9,096 bases of DNA from Parachlamydia sp. (GTDB lineage Bacteria; Chlamydiota; Chlamydiia; Chlamydiales; Parachlamydiaceae): positions 1 through 9,096 of the forward strand of contig JAJTHR010000278.1 of assembly GCA_021298935.1 (NCBI GenBank), in the 5' to 3' direction. How positions within the stretch are numbered: position 1 is the stretch's first letter; every line of letters starts with the position of its first letter. The translations under genes were made by a program, and so were the position numbers. The notes beneath the pieces are model-generated. The model worked only from the letters and a program-made list of their open reading frames with translations. It did not search any database and was not told where the DNA came from. This document shows positions 1-5,682 of the stretch, piece after piece.

Positions 1-137
1 ATAAATTTGACTTGTGATCACCTTCATCTTTAAAAGATCTCTCCTTGTTGATATTCAAAGATATCAACTTCGAAAAGATCTTTTAAATCTGAAGCGCTGA
101 CAAGTCAACTTTATGGTTTTATTTTTGGGAAATGGTA
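1..137. mobile_element. MITE-A copy 1 (left end outside window)
   Basis: Small non-coding palindromic element, almost identical to 5130-5264: over the shared length the copies differ by one 2-bp indel (extra TC near 41) and two adjacent substitutions (TC versus CA at 105-106). It folds on itself from end to end. The core is GTTGATAT (47-54), loop TCAAAG (55-60), ATATCAAC (61-68). Outside this, TTTAAAAGATCT (30-41) pairs with AGATCTTTTAAA (76-87), and GACTTGT (9-15) pairs with ACAAGTC (100-106). The right terminus is GGGAAATGGTA, followed by TAA (138-140), the same as the target duplication seen at copy 2. By comparison with copy 2, about 23 bp of the left end lie before position 1. There is no ORF, so movement would depend on a transposase encoded elsewhere. 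I could not assign the parent family; a 3-bp TNA-type duplication is known in part of the IS5 family, but that is only suggestive. Confidence 0.85.
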
Positions 138-140
138 TAA

Positions 141-300
141 CTCACCTCTGCCAAAAGGAGCGCATGAATGAGCAGATCTTTTGAATCTCAATTAACTTCA
201 AAAATGCTCGCAATATTAGTAAAATATTGCTGCGCTTTTTGAATTAATTGATTTTTCAAAATCTCTTGGCTTTCATTTTGCTCTTTTTGGCAGAGGTGAG
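141..300. mobile_element. MITE-B, 160-bp palindromic element
   Basis: A second, unrelated palindromic element starts directly after MITE-A copy 1 and its TAA. The terminal inverted repeats are 141-161 and 280-300, matching at 20 of 21 positions (CTCACCTCTGCC... / ...GGCAGAGGTGAG). The pairing continues with small interruptions to a perfect central hairpin, GCAATATT (210-217), loop AGTAA, AATATTGC (223-230). Its centre, 220.5, is exactly the midpoint of the element. The inverted repeats may extend one base each side (140-301). I see no convincing target duplication: the left flank ends TATAA and the right flank starts TATTTA. No coding capacity. A structured RNA or bidirectional terminator is possible instead, but the near full-length symmetry and sharp ends favour a MITE. 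Confidence 0.75.
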
Positions 301-411
301 TATTTAGGTGAAGAATAAAAGCCCCTCCTTTTCATTTTTTTTATTAGTATCCTTATAGATTTATTAACAGTTAATCACCCTCTTTCTTAGTTTCCTTTTC
401 TTAAGATCCTC

Positions 412-440
412 TTGCAAACTATTGTCTGATTTGCCATTAT
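412..440 (+). promoter_or_regulatory. Candidate sigma70-type promoter for the 477 gene
   Basis: TTGCAA (412-417), a 17-base spacer, then CATTAT (435-440). Each hexamer matches the consensus at 4 of 6 positions. It lies 36 bp upstream of the ATG at 477 in an AT-rich, gene-free stretch (301-476) that otherwise shows only pyrimidine-rich runs and no repeat. Weak motif evidence only. Confidence 0.3.
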
Positions 441-476
441 TTACTTCCTTATCACCTTTCATCATGGGAGAATAAA

Positions 477-1544
477 ATGGATTTTTCAAGGATTGGCTCT
501 GATTGCAAACAGGGGGTCATTGGCGCATATGGCGTATTTACAAACGTATGTGGCGCAATTGCAGATGGCAGAAATGTTGTTTGGATCTTTCAGAAATCAT
601 TCCAAGCCGGCGTTCATTTCATAAAATTAGCGAATCACATTCAGGGAACGAACTATCTGCCCAAATTTAGCAAAACAGCATTGTCGGCAGTCGGTATGCA
701 TGATTTTCACTTAATATTCCGCGAAGGCAGAGGCTGGTTCAAACCGATCAATTGCAATAACATCGACGCGCAAGCCGTCCTGGTTTCCTTAAAAGAGAAG
801 TTAAGGGAACAGCTTCTAACTAAGGGGTATTTAGGCGATCAAGTGGATGAATTTGCCCGTTTAATGCTCGAAAATCAATTAAGCAGCATGCGCGATAATG
901 ATGACGTTTACAGCTCCACAGAGGTGTTTTTGCAAGCTTTGCAAAATCGCATGACAGAAATGTACGACATTGTTTTAGAGCAAATGCCTCCCATTGATGT
1001 GTTGGCGGACGGCACCTATTTGAATATATCTTTTGCCGATCGTCAAAATTTAGACCTCTCCCGTGTGGAAGTGGCTTTAATTCCTGCAAAAAGCCTATCT
1101 CAATTGATCCATGCCAACTGGTTGGCTGTCAATATTCTCTGCGTTGGGTCCTATTTTCAAAATTGGAATGTTTTAGACACTGCTCGCCATGCTAATTCAA
1201 TTGGACGATTTAAAGTGACCAGCTGGGTTAAAGATTATACTTTGGAGGCCTGGCTACGCGGAGCTGTCACAGTTGGTTTTGCGCTTACACTCGTTAAAGC
1301 ATCCATTGACCTTGGCAAAAACTGGTCAAACGAAGTGGAAAGAAGAAGAGCCGCTCGCGAAGTCGCCGCTTCATTATTTGAGGTGATCTACCAAGGCGCT
1401 GGATTCTTAAATTACACTCAAGTCACTTCATTTGGCCCTGCATTCATTTACCTGGCTGCCATTGCTGCAAAAAGCTGTGGGATTTGCTGCATTATTGCCG
1501 ACTCACGTGACAAACGCCGATTTTTAACAGCACCTGCTGCATAA
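477..1544 (+). CDS. Hypothetical protein, first of three tandem paralogues, probably membrane-associated
   Basis: 355 aa of unknown function. The ATG at 477 follows a good Shine-Dalgarno, GGGAG (466-470), at 6 nt spacing. There is no obvious signal peptide. The N-terminal ~60 residues are mixed, 100-180 are charged and helical, and the C-terminal third carries hydrophobic stretches near 262-279 and 319-341. It is clearly related to the gene at 2511-3512: both have IGRx(5)Wx(3)YTLEAWLRG-type motifs (here 242-262; there LGRx(5)Wx(3)YSLDDWIRAG), a preceding W-N/E-V-(L/I)-D element, and a final AAKSCGI / VAKSTGV hydrophobic segment. The protein ends LTAPAA, resembling the Ala-rich end of the next gene. 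It is 27 bp from the next gene on the same strand, so probably cotranscribed. A host-membrane-directed (Inc-like) role is possible but not shown; the hydrophobic pairs are C-terminal, unlike typical Inc proteins. Confidence 0.85.
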   Translation: MDFSRIGSDCKQGVIGAYGVFTNVCGAIADGRNVVWIFQKSFQAGVHFIKLANHIQGTNYLPKFSKTALSAVGMHDFHLIFREGRGWFKPINCNNIDAQAVLVSLKEKLREQLLTKGYLGDQVDEFARLMLENQLSSMRDNDDVYSSTEVFLQALQNRMTEMYDIVLEQMPPIDVLADGTYLNISFADRQNLDLSRVEVALIPAKSLSQLIHANWLAVNILCVGSYFQNWNVLDTARHANSIGRFKVTSWVKDYTLEAWLRGAVTVGFALTLVKASIDLGKNWSNEVERRRAAREVAASLFEVIYQGAGFLNYTQVTSFGPAFIYLAAIAAKSCGICCIIADSRDKRRFLTAPAA

Positions 1545-1571
1545 TTAAATACAAAGAGAAGGGTTTAAAAA

Positions 1572-2459
1572 ATGAGTACAATTAATGATTATGTAGTAGC
1601 TCCAGTCTATCAAGTCGTTGAGGGAATTGGCGGCGGTTTAAAAAAAGGGACGCTTTTTGTAGGCGAAGGGATCAGCCAAATCGCCTATGATGTTTACGAC
1701 CTAAAAAATGAAGGCTTTGAAAAATGGGTCAAATTCAGTATTTCCATTATTCAGGTGACAGCCGTTGCTTTGGGTCATGGAGATCGTTATAACTTAGCCA
1801 TCAAAGACTTTGAAGCGCAAAAAGATCTTTATTATGCGACTAAAGTATTTGTGAACCTGAAGGATTTAACACGCAATGGAATCGGTGGATGCAACCTCGC
1901 CAGCGTCAAAAAATGTCTATATGCTGCATCCAACGTACTAGACACCGCAAAATTCTTAAAGAAGCAAGAAATTTTCGAAATGCAATGGGCCAATGAGGCA
2001 TCAAGCCGTATCGGTTCAATTTCACTTTCTTCCTTGCATATTGAAAGTTTTCCTGTCGTGGGTGAATGGTTGAATTGGAAGACAATTGCCGATGTGCCTG
2101 TATTAAACAGCTTTACACGCACCCCTAAAGATTTCTTTATCTTCATGGCGTGTTTAATAGAAGTGGGCGAGCTGTTCTATAAGACTGTCCATATTAGCAA
2201 TGATAATGATGATGATGATGTTGTTCGGGCTAATATGCGCTGGGCTTTTGTCACCAATAAGGATAATATCCTTAAGTTGATCAGCAGCATTGGTAAAATT
2301 GTTCTCATTGCGGGCGGCAAGTCTAACCAAATGCACTGGTTTGCCGTGGCAGCTCTTATTGCGAATGGCGCAAGCTGGGCGCAATATAACCGCAAGTGCG
2401 CTGCCAGAAGGCAACTCCGTTTTGACACACCTGCAGCCGCGGCGGCTGCTGCGGCCTGA
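1572..2459 (+). CDS. Hypothetical protein, second paralogue, with poly-Ala C-terminus
   Basis: 295 aa of unknown function, starting at ATG 1572 behind AGAAGGG (1557-1563). It begins MSTIN, closely matching the MTSIN start of the third gene. It is the most divergent of the three, but keeps the layout: a helical N-terminal half, a GEWLNWKTIADV element (164-175) at the place where the others have F-x(3)-W-x-V-x-D, and hydrophobic stretches near 188-206 and 233-266. A GAT run (2208-2219) encodes an acidic patch, NDNDDDD (210-216), between the hydrophobic stretches. The final eight residues are all Ala, written with mixed codons GCA, GCC, GCG and GCT (2433-2456), after a basic stretch RKCAARRQLR. 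It is followed at once by an intrinsic terminator, so it should close the 477-2459 transcription unit. Assignment to the family rests on layout and position more than residue identity. Confidence 0.83.
   Translation: MSTINDYVVAPVYQVVEGIGGGLKKGTLFVGEGISQIAYDVYDLKNEGFEKWVKFSISIIQVTAVALGHGDRYNLAIKDFEAQKDLYYATKVFVNLKDLTRNGIGGCNLASVKKCLYAASNVLDTAKFLKKQEIFEMQWANEASSRIGSISLSSLHIESFPVVGEWLNWKTIADVPVLNSFTRTPKDFFIFMACLIEVGELFYKTVHISNDNDDDDVVRANMRWAFVTNKDNILKLISSIGKIVLIAGGKSNQMHWFAVAALIANGASWAQYNRKCAARRQLRFDTPAAAAAAAA
2208..2219 (+). repeat. GAT trinucleotide run
   Basis: Four tandem GAT codons, within GAT AAT GAT GAT GAT GAT from 2202, encode the acidic patch of the second paralogue. Copy-number changes here would add or remove Asp without shifting the frame. 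Confidence 0.6.
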
Positions 2460-2460
2460 T

Positions 2461-2493
2461 AAAAGGTGGCCTGGCATTCTTGCCAGGCCTTTT
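2461..2493 (+). terminator. Intrinsic terminator after the second paralogue
   Basis: A perfect 9-bp GC-rich stem, GGCCTGGCA (2468-2476), loop TTCT (2477-2480), TGCCAGGCC (2481-2489), followed by TTTT (2490-2493) and preceded by AAAA. It begins only a few bases after the stop at 2457-2459. The A-tract and T-tract flanks could let it work in both directions. Confidence 0.85.
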
Positions 2494-2501
2494 CACATGC
2501 C

Positions 2502-2506
2502 GGAGG
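2502..2506 (+). promoter_or_regulatory. Ribosome binding site that sets the start of the third paralogue
   Basis: GGAGG lies 4 nt before TTG 2511. The longer in-frame alternative, GTG 2466, would sit inside the terminator stem and has no Shine-Dalgarno. The TTG start also gives MTSIN, matching MSTIN at the start of the preceding paralogue. These points favour TTG 2511. Confidence 0.65.
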
Positions 2507-2510
2507 CAGC

Positions 2511-3512
2511 TTGACTTCAATCAACAATGCTTTAAATTTCAACTTGACTGAGACCTATTCCTGTTTTCGGAATGGGGCGCAAAAAACCATTGACAACCTC
2601 ACTGACCTGCTATGCGATTTAGAGGGTCTGCAAAAAGTCTGTCTGGCCGCCCATGCCTTATTGGAGCTTGTGTCTGTCTATCAGAATAAACAGGTGTTAG
2701 CTAAATTTCGCGCCTCTTTAAATATCGCCAATTCATTCGATTTATATGGGTTTTTAAAAATCCCCAACCGTTATATCCACCCCATCGACTTAGAGTGTCT
2801 GGATGAAGCCCGCTTGCTCAATACCCTGGAAAAAATTCTTTGCCGTTGTTGGATCGATCAAGAGATGACGAATGATCCCCAAATTCGTCATTTTGCTCAG
2901 CAGTGCATCCAAAAACTCATAGACGATTTAACAGAAGATGAATGGACTGAAATGACCCGTGACGATTTTGCCCTGATGCTTCAAAATTGCATTGAAGAAA
3001 GGCTGCAGGCAATCGATGACTTACCTCAAAATTGGAGCAGGGAGGCAATTGATCTGTCTTTATTGCCAATTAATCATTTTGAAAAATCATGGTCTGAAAA
3101 AATTGGTGAATGTTTTTTTGTCAGTGTGGATCTCCTTTGCGTTCCGGCCTTTTTAGGTGAATGGGAAGTCATCGACTTAGACAGGTATAGTGCTCAACTT
3201 GGACGGTCACGCCTATTGGCCTGGACGACACGCTATTCACTGGATGATTGGATACGGGCGGGCTTATGCGCAGGATTTTTACTTCAAATGTTAAATGCTC
3301 TTCACTGTTTGTTGCTTTCAAATCCAAGTCCAATTGTTAGAAAAAGGGCAGGATGGGACCTTGTTGTATCCGCGACGGAATTAGTTTTCAACCTATCGGC
3401 GCTCTGCAATGCAAGGGCTCCTGTTGTTTTCTTTTTAACTTTTGTGGCAAAATCAACAGGAGTGTTTAGCATTTTGTTTCGGCCGGACCGCCCCTACTTC
3501 GAAAACGGCTGA
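2511..3512 (+). CDS. Hypothetical protein, third paralogue, probably membrane-associated
   Basis: 333 aa from TTG 2511 (GGAGG at 2502-2506); unknown function. It is related to the 477-1544 product along much of its length: LAKFRASLNIANSFDLYGFL (63-82) against LPKFSKTALSAVGMHDFHLI; an acidic helical middle (95-170); F-LGEWEVIDLDRYSAQLGR (214-232) against F-QNWNVLDTARHANSIGR; then Wx(3)YSLDDWIRAG (238-251) leading into a hydrophobic stretch (251-270); and a last hydrophobic block (291-323) with VAKSTG. Unlike the first two paralogues it has no Ala-rich tail and ends RPDRPYFENG. The terminator between genes two and three means it needs read-through or its own promoter; I see no strong promoter in the 50-bp gap. 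Its stop is 4 nt before the next ATG, so it is probably translationally coupled to the SLBB gene. Confidence 0.83.
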   Translation: MTSINNALNFNLTETYSCFRNGAQKTIDNLTDLLCDLEGLQKVCLAAHALLELVSVYQNKQVLAKFRASLNIANSFDLYGFLKIPNRYIHPIDLECLDEARLLNTLEKILCRCWIDQEMTNDPQIRHFAQQCIQKLIDDLTEDEWTEMTRDDFALMLQNCIEERLQAIDDLPQNWSREAIDLSLLPINHFEKSWSEKIGECFFVSVDLLCVPAFLGEWEVIDLDRYSAQLGRSRLLAWTTRYSLDDWIRAGLCAGFLLQMLNALHCLLLSNPSPIVRKRAGWDLVVSATELVFNLSALCNARAPVVFFLTFVAKSTGVFSILFRPDRPYFENG

Positions 3513-3516
3513 TTGC

Positions 3517-4044
3517 ATGGTAAAAGGGCAGCCCTTACCCCTGCATGAGTGGTTAATTGTTGCCCTTCTTATCTTAGCCTTTGGGCTTTTAACGATTACC
3601 ACACTTATCCAAAATCATCGCATTCCTTCGACCACTCAAATGATTGATATATCCTTTGATCTTGTGGAGGTCACTGTGCAGGGTGCTGTGGAGAAACCTG
3701 GCGTCTATGAATTGAATAAAGGGCGTAAAATTAAGGACCTATGGCTTCTCTGCGGACCACTTCCTGAAGCAGATTTGAAGGGTTTTAAGCCAAACAGCTA
3801 CTTGCGTGATGGACAAACCCTGAAAGTCCCTGCTAAAGAAATGATTACGATTTATCTTAAAGGGGCAGTCTCAAAAGAAACTTCTCTTCAAGTTGAAAAG
3901 GGAACGAGGCTCTACGAACTTAAAGATAAGATTGAATTTCTGCCTCAGGCAGATTTTGAAAAAATGAAAAATTCACGCCGCCTATTAAAAGATCAGGAAC
4001 TCATTTTTGTTATTTTTCAAAAGGCAAAAAAACCAATCATTTAA
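3517..4044 (+). CDS. Membrane-anchored protein with two SLBB (ComEA-like beta-grasp) domains
   Basis: 175 aa from ATG 3517, four bases after the previous stop. An upstream in-frame start at 3442 lies inside the previous gene and is less likely. Residues 12-31 form one hydrophobic helix preceded by a short charged N-terminus: an uncleaved anchor with the rest probably periplasmic. Residues 49-106 look like an SLBB domain of the ComEA N-terminal type: VTVQGAVEKPGVYELNKGRK, then a Leu-rich helix ending CG, then LRDGQTLKVP. A second, more diverged repeat follows at 109-167 (IYLKGAVSKETSLQVEKGTR ... LLKDQELIFVI). SLBB domains bind soluble ligands or mediate contacts in ComEA and polysaccharide-export proteins. 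The helix-hairpin-helix DNA-binding part of ComEA is absent, so a direct DNA-uptake role is not supported. There is no clear Shine-Dalgarno, which fits coupling to the upstream gene. Domain call likely; function unknown. Confidence 0.82.
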   Translation: MVKGQPLPLHEWLIVALLILAFGLLTITTLIQNHRIPSTTQMIDISFDLVEVTVQGAVEKPGVYELNKGRKIKDLWLLCGPLPEADLKGFKPNSYLRDGQTLKVPAKEMITIYLKGAVSKETSLQVEKGTRLYELKDKIEFLPQADFEKMKNSRRLLKDQELIFVIFQKAKKPII

Positions 4045-4107
4045 TCTAGATAATTTTTGGGTTTTTTATTATAATAATTTATTTAATTAACTAATTGATT
4101 TATGATT

Positions 4108-4134
4108 TTGAGTAATAGTATTACTAGCTATAAC
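4108..4134 (+). promoter_or_regulatory. Candidate promoter with embedded palindromic operator
   Basis: TTGAGT (4108-4113) and TATAAC (4129-4134) are separated by 15 bases, slightly short. Between them lies a perfect 7-1-7 palindrome, AGTAATA-G-TATTACT (4111-4125), in the position of a repressor operator. It would drive the decayed gene that starts near 4163. The surrounding 4045-4162 is extremely AT-rich, so chance matches are easy. Confidence 0.3.
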
Positions 4135-4162
4135 ATTAGGTCAATTTTTTTAAATACAAAGT

Positions 4163-4774
4163 TTGAAAATAGTAAAAGCGATAAAAAAAACACTTTGGAA
4201 AGTTATCACTGCTATTGTTACAGGAATATTTAAAAAAAATCATAACTTATTTTTTAAAGAATAGATTTTCCCAAGAAGAAGCGCAGGCCAGACTCATCTG
4301 CAATAAAAAAAATCCGAAACAAATTTTTACACAAATTAAAACCGCAGTTCTTTCCGATCACGCCGAACGAAATCATAAAGCAGCAAAGGGGGCTGTCTGT
4401 GAGACAGAGCAAAAAAAAAGAAAAGAGTGCTCGTGAACAACAGCTCGAGCCTGTATCAAAGAAATGGATAGCTCAAAAAGACTTGGAGGCTGCAGCCTTA
4501 CAACAGACCGCGGCAATAACAGCCATTCGTGCAAGTCACGCGCGTGCTGAATTTGAAGCCGCATGACTTGAAGAGCATCAAGCGCACACGATTAAGTGAA
4601 CAAGTCGTTTTCCTGGGCGAGCGAAACGTTGCAACTGCTAAAAATGAGGTTAGTTTTGCTGAAGGGCAACTTAAATTAGCGCAGGAGGATGAGAAAAATG
4701 CTAGCGAAAACCTACAGCGGCTAATTGAGCTTGAAGATCAGTTAAAAACTGCTTTGAAAAAGACAAAAGCCTGA
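4163..4774 (+). pseudogene. Decayed helical/coiled-coil gene, frame-shifted and stop-interrupted
   Basis: Protein-like sequence continues here but changes frame. Frame 2 from TTG 4163 gives a basic amphipathic start, MKIVKAIKKTLWKVITAIVT, to a stop at 4262. Across an A8 run (4232-4239) the frame of 4215-4436 takes over (NRFSQEEAQARLICNKKNPK...). Across an A9 run (4411-4419) a third frame continues (SKKKEKSAREQQLEPVSKKW... to TGA 4564, then LEEHQAHTIK to TGA 4597). From 4598 a strong coiled coil runs in the frame of 4529-4774 (EQVVFLGERNVATAKNEVSF ... LEDQLKTALKKTKA) to TGA 4772. After that TGA the same frame reads QARLFKK into the ATG at 4796, so this may be the N-terminal part of the gene below. 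The short ORFs 4215-4436 (TTG start) and 4529-4774 (GTG start) are best read as fragments. The product is unrecognised. Two separate small genes remain possible. Confidence 0.5.
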
Positions 4775-4795
4775 CAAGCTCGCCTATTTAAAAAA

Positions 4796-5125
4796 ATGCC
4801 TCTTCATTCACTTTTAAGCGGTGAAGACAAAAAGACTTTAACTAATCTGGCAGCCCTTTGCAGAAAAAAACGCCTCGATTTTGATCAAAATGAAAATGTA
4901 TTGAAAGATCCCTATCAAAATAATTTTCGAGCGGCATGCTGGCGCTGGTATCAGGATATTTCAGCTGAGGATCTCAATTCACTCATACCAAAATTCCAAA
5001 CAATCATTTCAAAGGCTTCAGCAGCTGAATTTGATTTAATTTTCAATGCGCTTGCAGGCCTTCTGGTTTTGAAAGGAGATGATGCGAATGGAGGACAGGA
5101 AACTAATACCATTTCCCGAAATTAA
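4796..5125 (+). CDS. N-terminal fragment of the MITE-disrupted gene
   Basis: 109-aa open frame, of which codons up to about 103 are original. The last residues (TISRN) and the TAA stop come from the left end of MITE-A copy 2. The fragment is helical, includes a Trp/Tyr-rich CWRWYQ motif (44-49), and has no recognised domain. No good Shine-Dalgarno precedes 4796. If translated at all, it is a truncated product. Confidence 0.4.
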   Translation: MPLHSLLSGEDKKTLTNLAALCRKKRLDFDQNENVLKDPYQNNFRAACWRWYQDISAEDLNSLIPKFQTIISKASAAEFDLIFNALAGLLVLKGDDANGGQETNTISRN

Positions 5126-5264
5126 AATCATAAATTTGACTTGTGATCACCTTCATCTTTAAAAGATCTCCTTGTTGATATTCAAAGATATCAACTTCGA
5201 AAAGATCTTTTAAATCTGAAGCGCTGACAAGCAAACTTTATGGTTTTATTTTTGGGAAATGGTA
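5107..5264. mobile_element. MITE-A copy 2 (complete, 158 bp, TAA target duplication)
   Basis: Complete copy of the element seen at the left window edge. It has a perfect 11-bp terminal inverted repeat, TACCATTTCCC (5107-5117) and GGGAAATGGTA (5254-5264), flanked on both sides by TAA (5104-5106 and 5265-5267). Imperfect pairing continues inward to GTTGATAT (5174-5181), loop TCAAAG, ATATCAAC (5188-5195). The boundaries are confirmed independently: excision with one TAA restores the host reading frame exactly. The element contains no ORF of its own. Confidence 0.92.
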
Positions 5265-5295
5265 TAACCAGGTTCTAGCTTTCAAAACTGTCGGG

Positions 5296-5682
5296 ATGAA
5301 AGCGTCCTCAATGTTTTATGAGGTTTGTCTAACCGAGCTGCAAAATAAGTTTGAAACGGCTGTTATTGAATTTCGTTTGGCTAAATGCCTTGCATATCTT
5401 CAGCTTCGCCTCTCTGATGGGTGTAGAAAGCAGGCATATCAACAGACCATTAAAATGCAACGCGCTATCAAAAATCAAATCACAAAAGATGAGCTTCAAA
5501 CTTTTAATAAAAAATGGGCAACAATTACCCGGCTTAGTTTAGCACACACCCATGAAAGGCATGAACTATTAAACAATCTGGAAAGTTCTGTCATCAATTT
5601 TGATGAGGGCGCAGGGGAGTTTGAATCATTGAAATACCTAGCTGATAAAATTCCACTAGTACCCAACCATGAAAATTTTTAG
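5296..5682 (+). CDS. C-terminal fragment of the MITE-disrupted gene
   Basis: 128-aa open frame starting at an internal ATG of the original gene. Its last codons (VPNHENF) and the TAG stop (5680-5682) come from the left end of MITE-C. It is helical, with a basic middle (CRKQAYQQTIKMQRAIKNQ) and no recognised domain. There is no plausible ribosome binding site before 5296, so independent expression is doubtful. With the elements removed it continues from 5268 at the left and ends at 5828. Confidence 0.4.
   Translation: MKASSMFYEVCLTELQNKFETAVIEFRLAKCLAYLQLRLSDGCRKQAYQQTIKMQRAIKNQITKDELQTFNKKWATITRLSLAHTHERHELLNNLESSVINFDEGAGEFESLKYLADKIPLVPNHENF

Noticed and set aside
1..300. CRISPR or tandem-repeat array
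   Set aside because: The repeats are inverted, not regularly spaced direct repeats with unique spacers; two different palindromic elements explain the pattern.
820..1089. 89-aa minus-strand frame inside the first paralogue
   Set aside because: Cys/His/Arg-rich composition typical of a reversed coding frame; no start signal, and the plus-strand gene is well supported.
2466..2510. GTG 2466 as the start of the third paralogue
   Set aside because: It lies inside the terminator stem and lacks a Shine-Dalgarno; TTG 2511 has GGAGG and matches the paralogue's N-terminus.
2154..2542. Long open frames on the minus strand opposite the end of the second paralogue and start of the third
   Set aside because: They are antisense shadows: they read through the Ala tract and terminator, have low-complexity runs (poly-Ile, poly-Ser) from the GAT repeat, and lack ribosome binding sites.
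3442..3516. 25-residue N-terminal extension of the SLBB protein
   Set aside because: It overlaps the previous gene in another frame and would place a charged Cys-rich stretch before the membrane anchor; ATG 3517 is a better fit.
4027..4067. Intrinsic terminator after the SLBB gene
   Set aside because: AAAAAACC can pair with GGTTTTTT, but the stem is almost all A-T and the loop is about 25 bases, too weak to support.
4373..4564. 63-aa minus-strand frame in the decayed region
   Set aside because: It runs through the A9 tract as a Phe run and has no recognisable features; more likely chance.
4564..4774. TGA recoding (selenocysteine or Trp) in the coiled-coil stretch
   Set aside because: Chlamydiae use the standard code, no SECIS-like element is apparent, and the neighbouring frame shifts and insertions point to decay.
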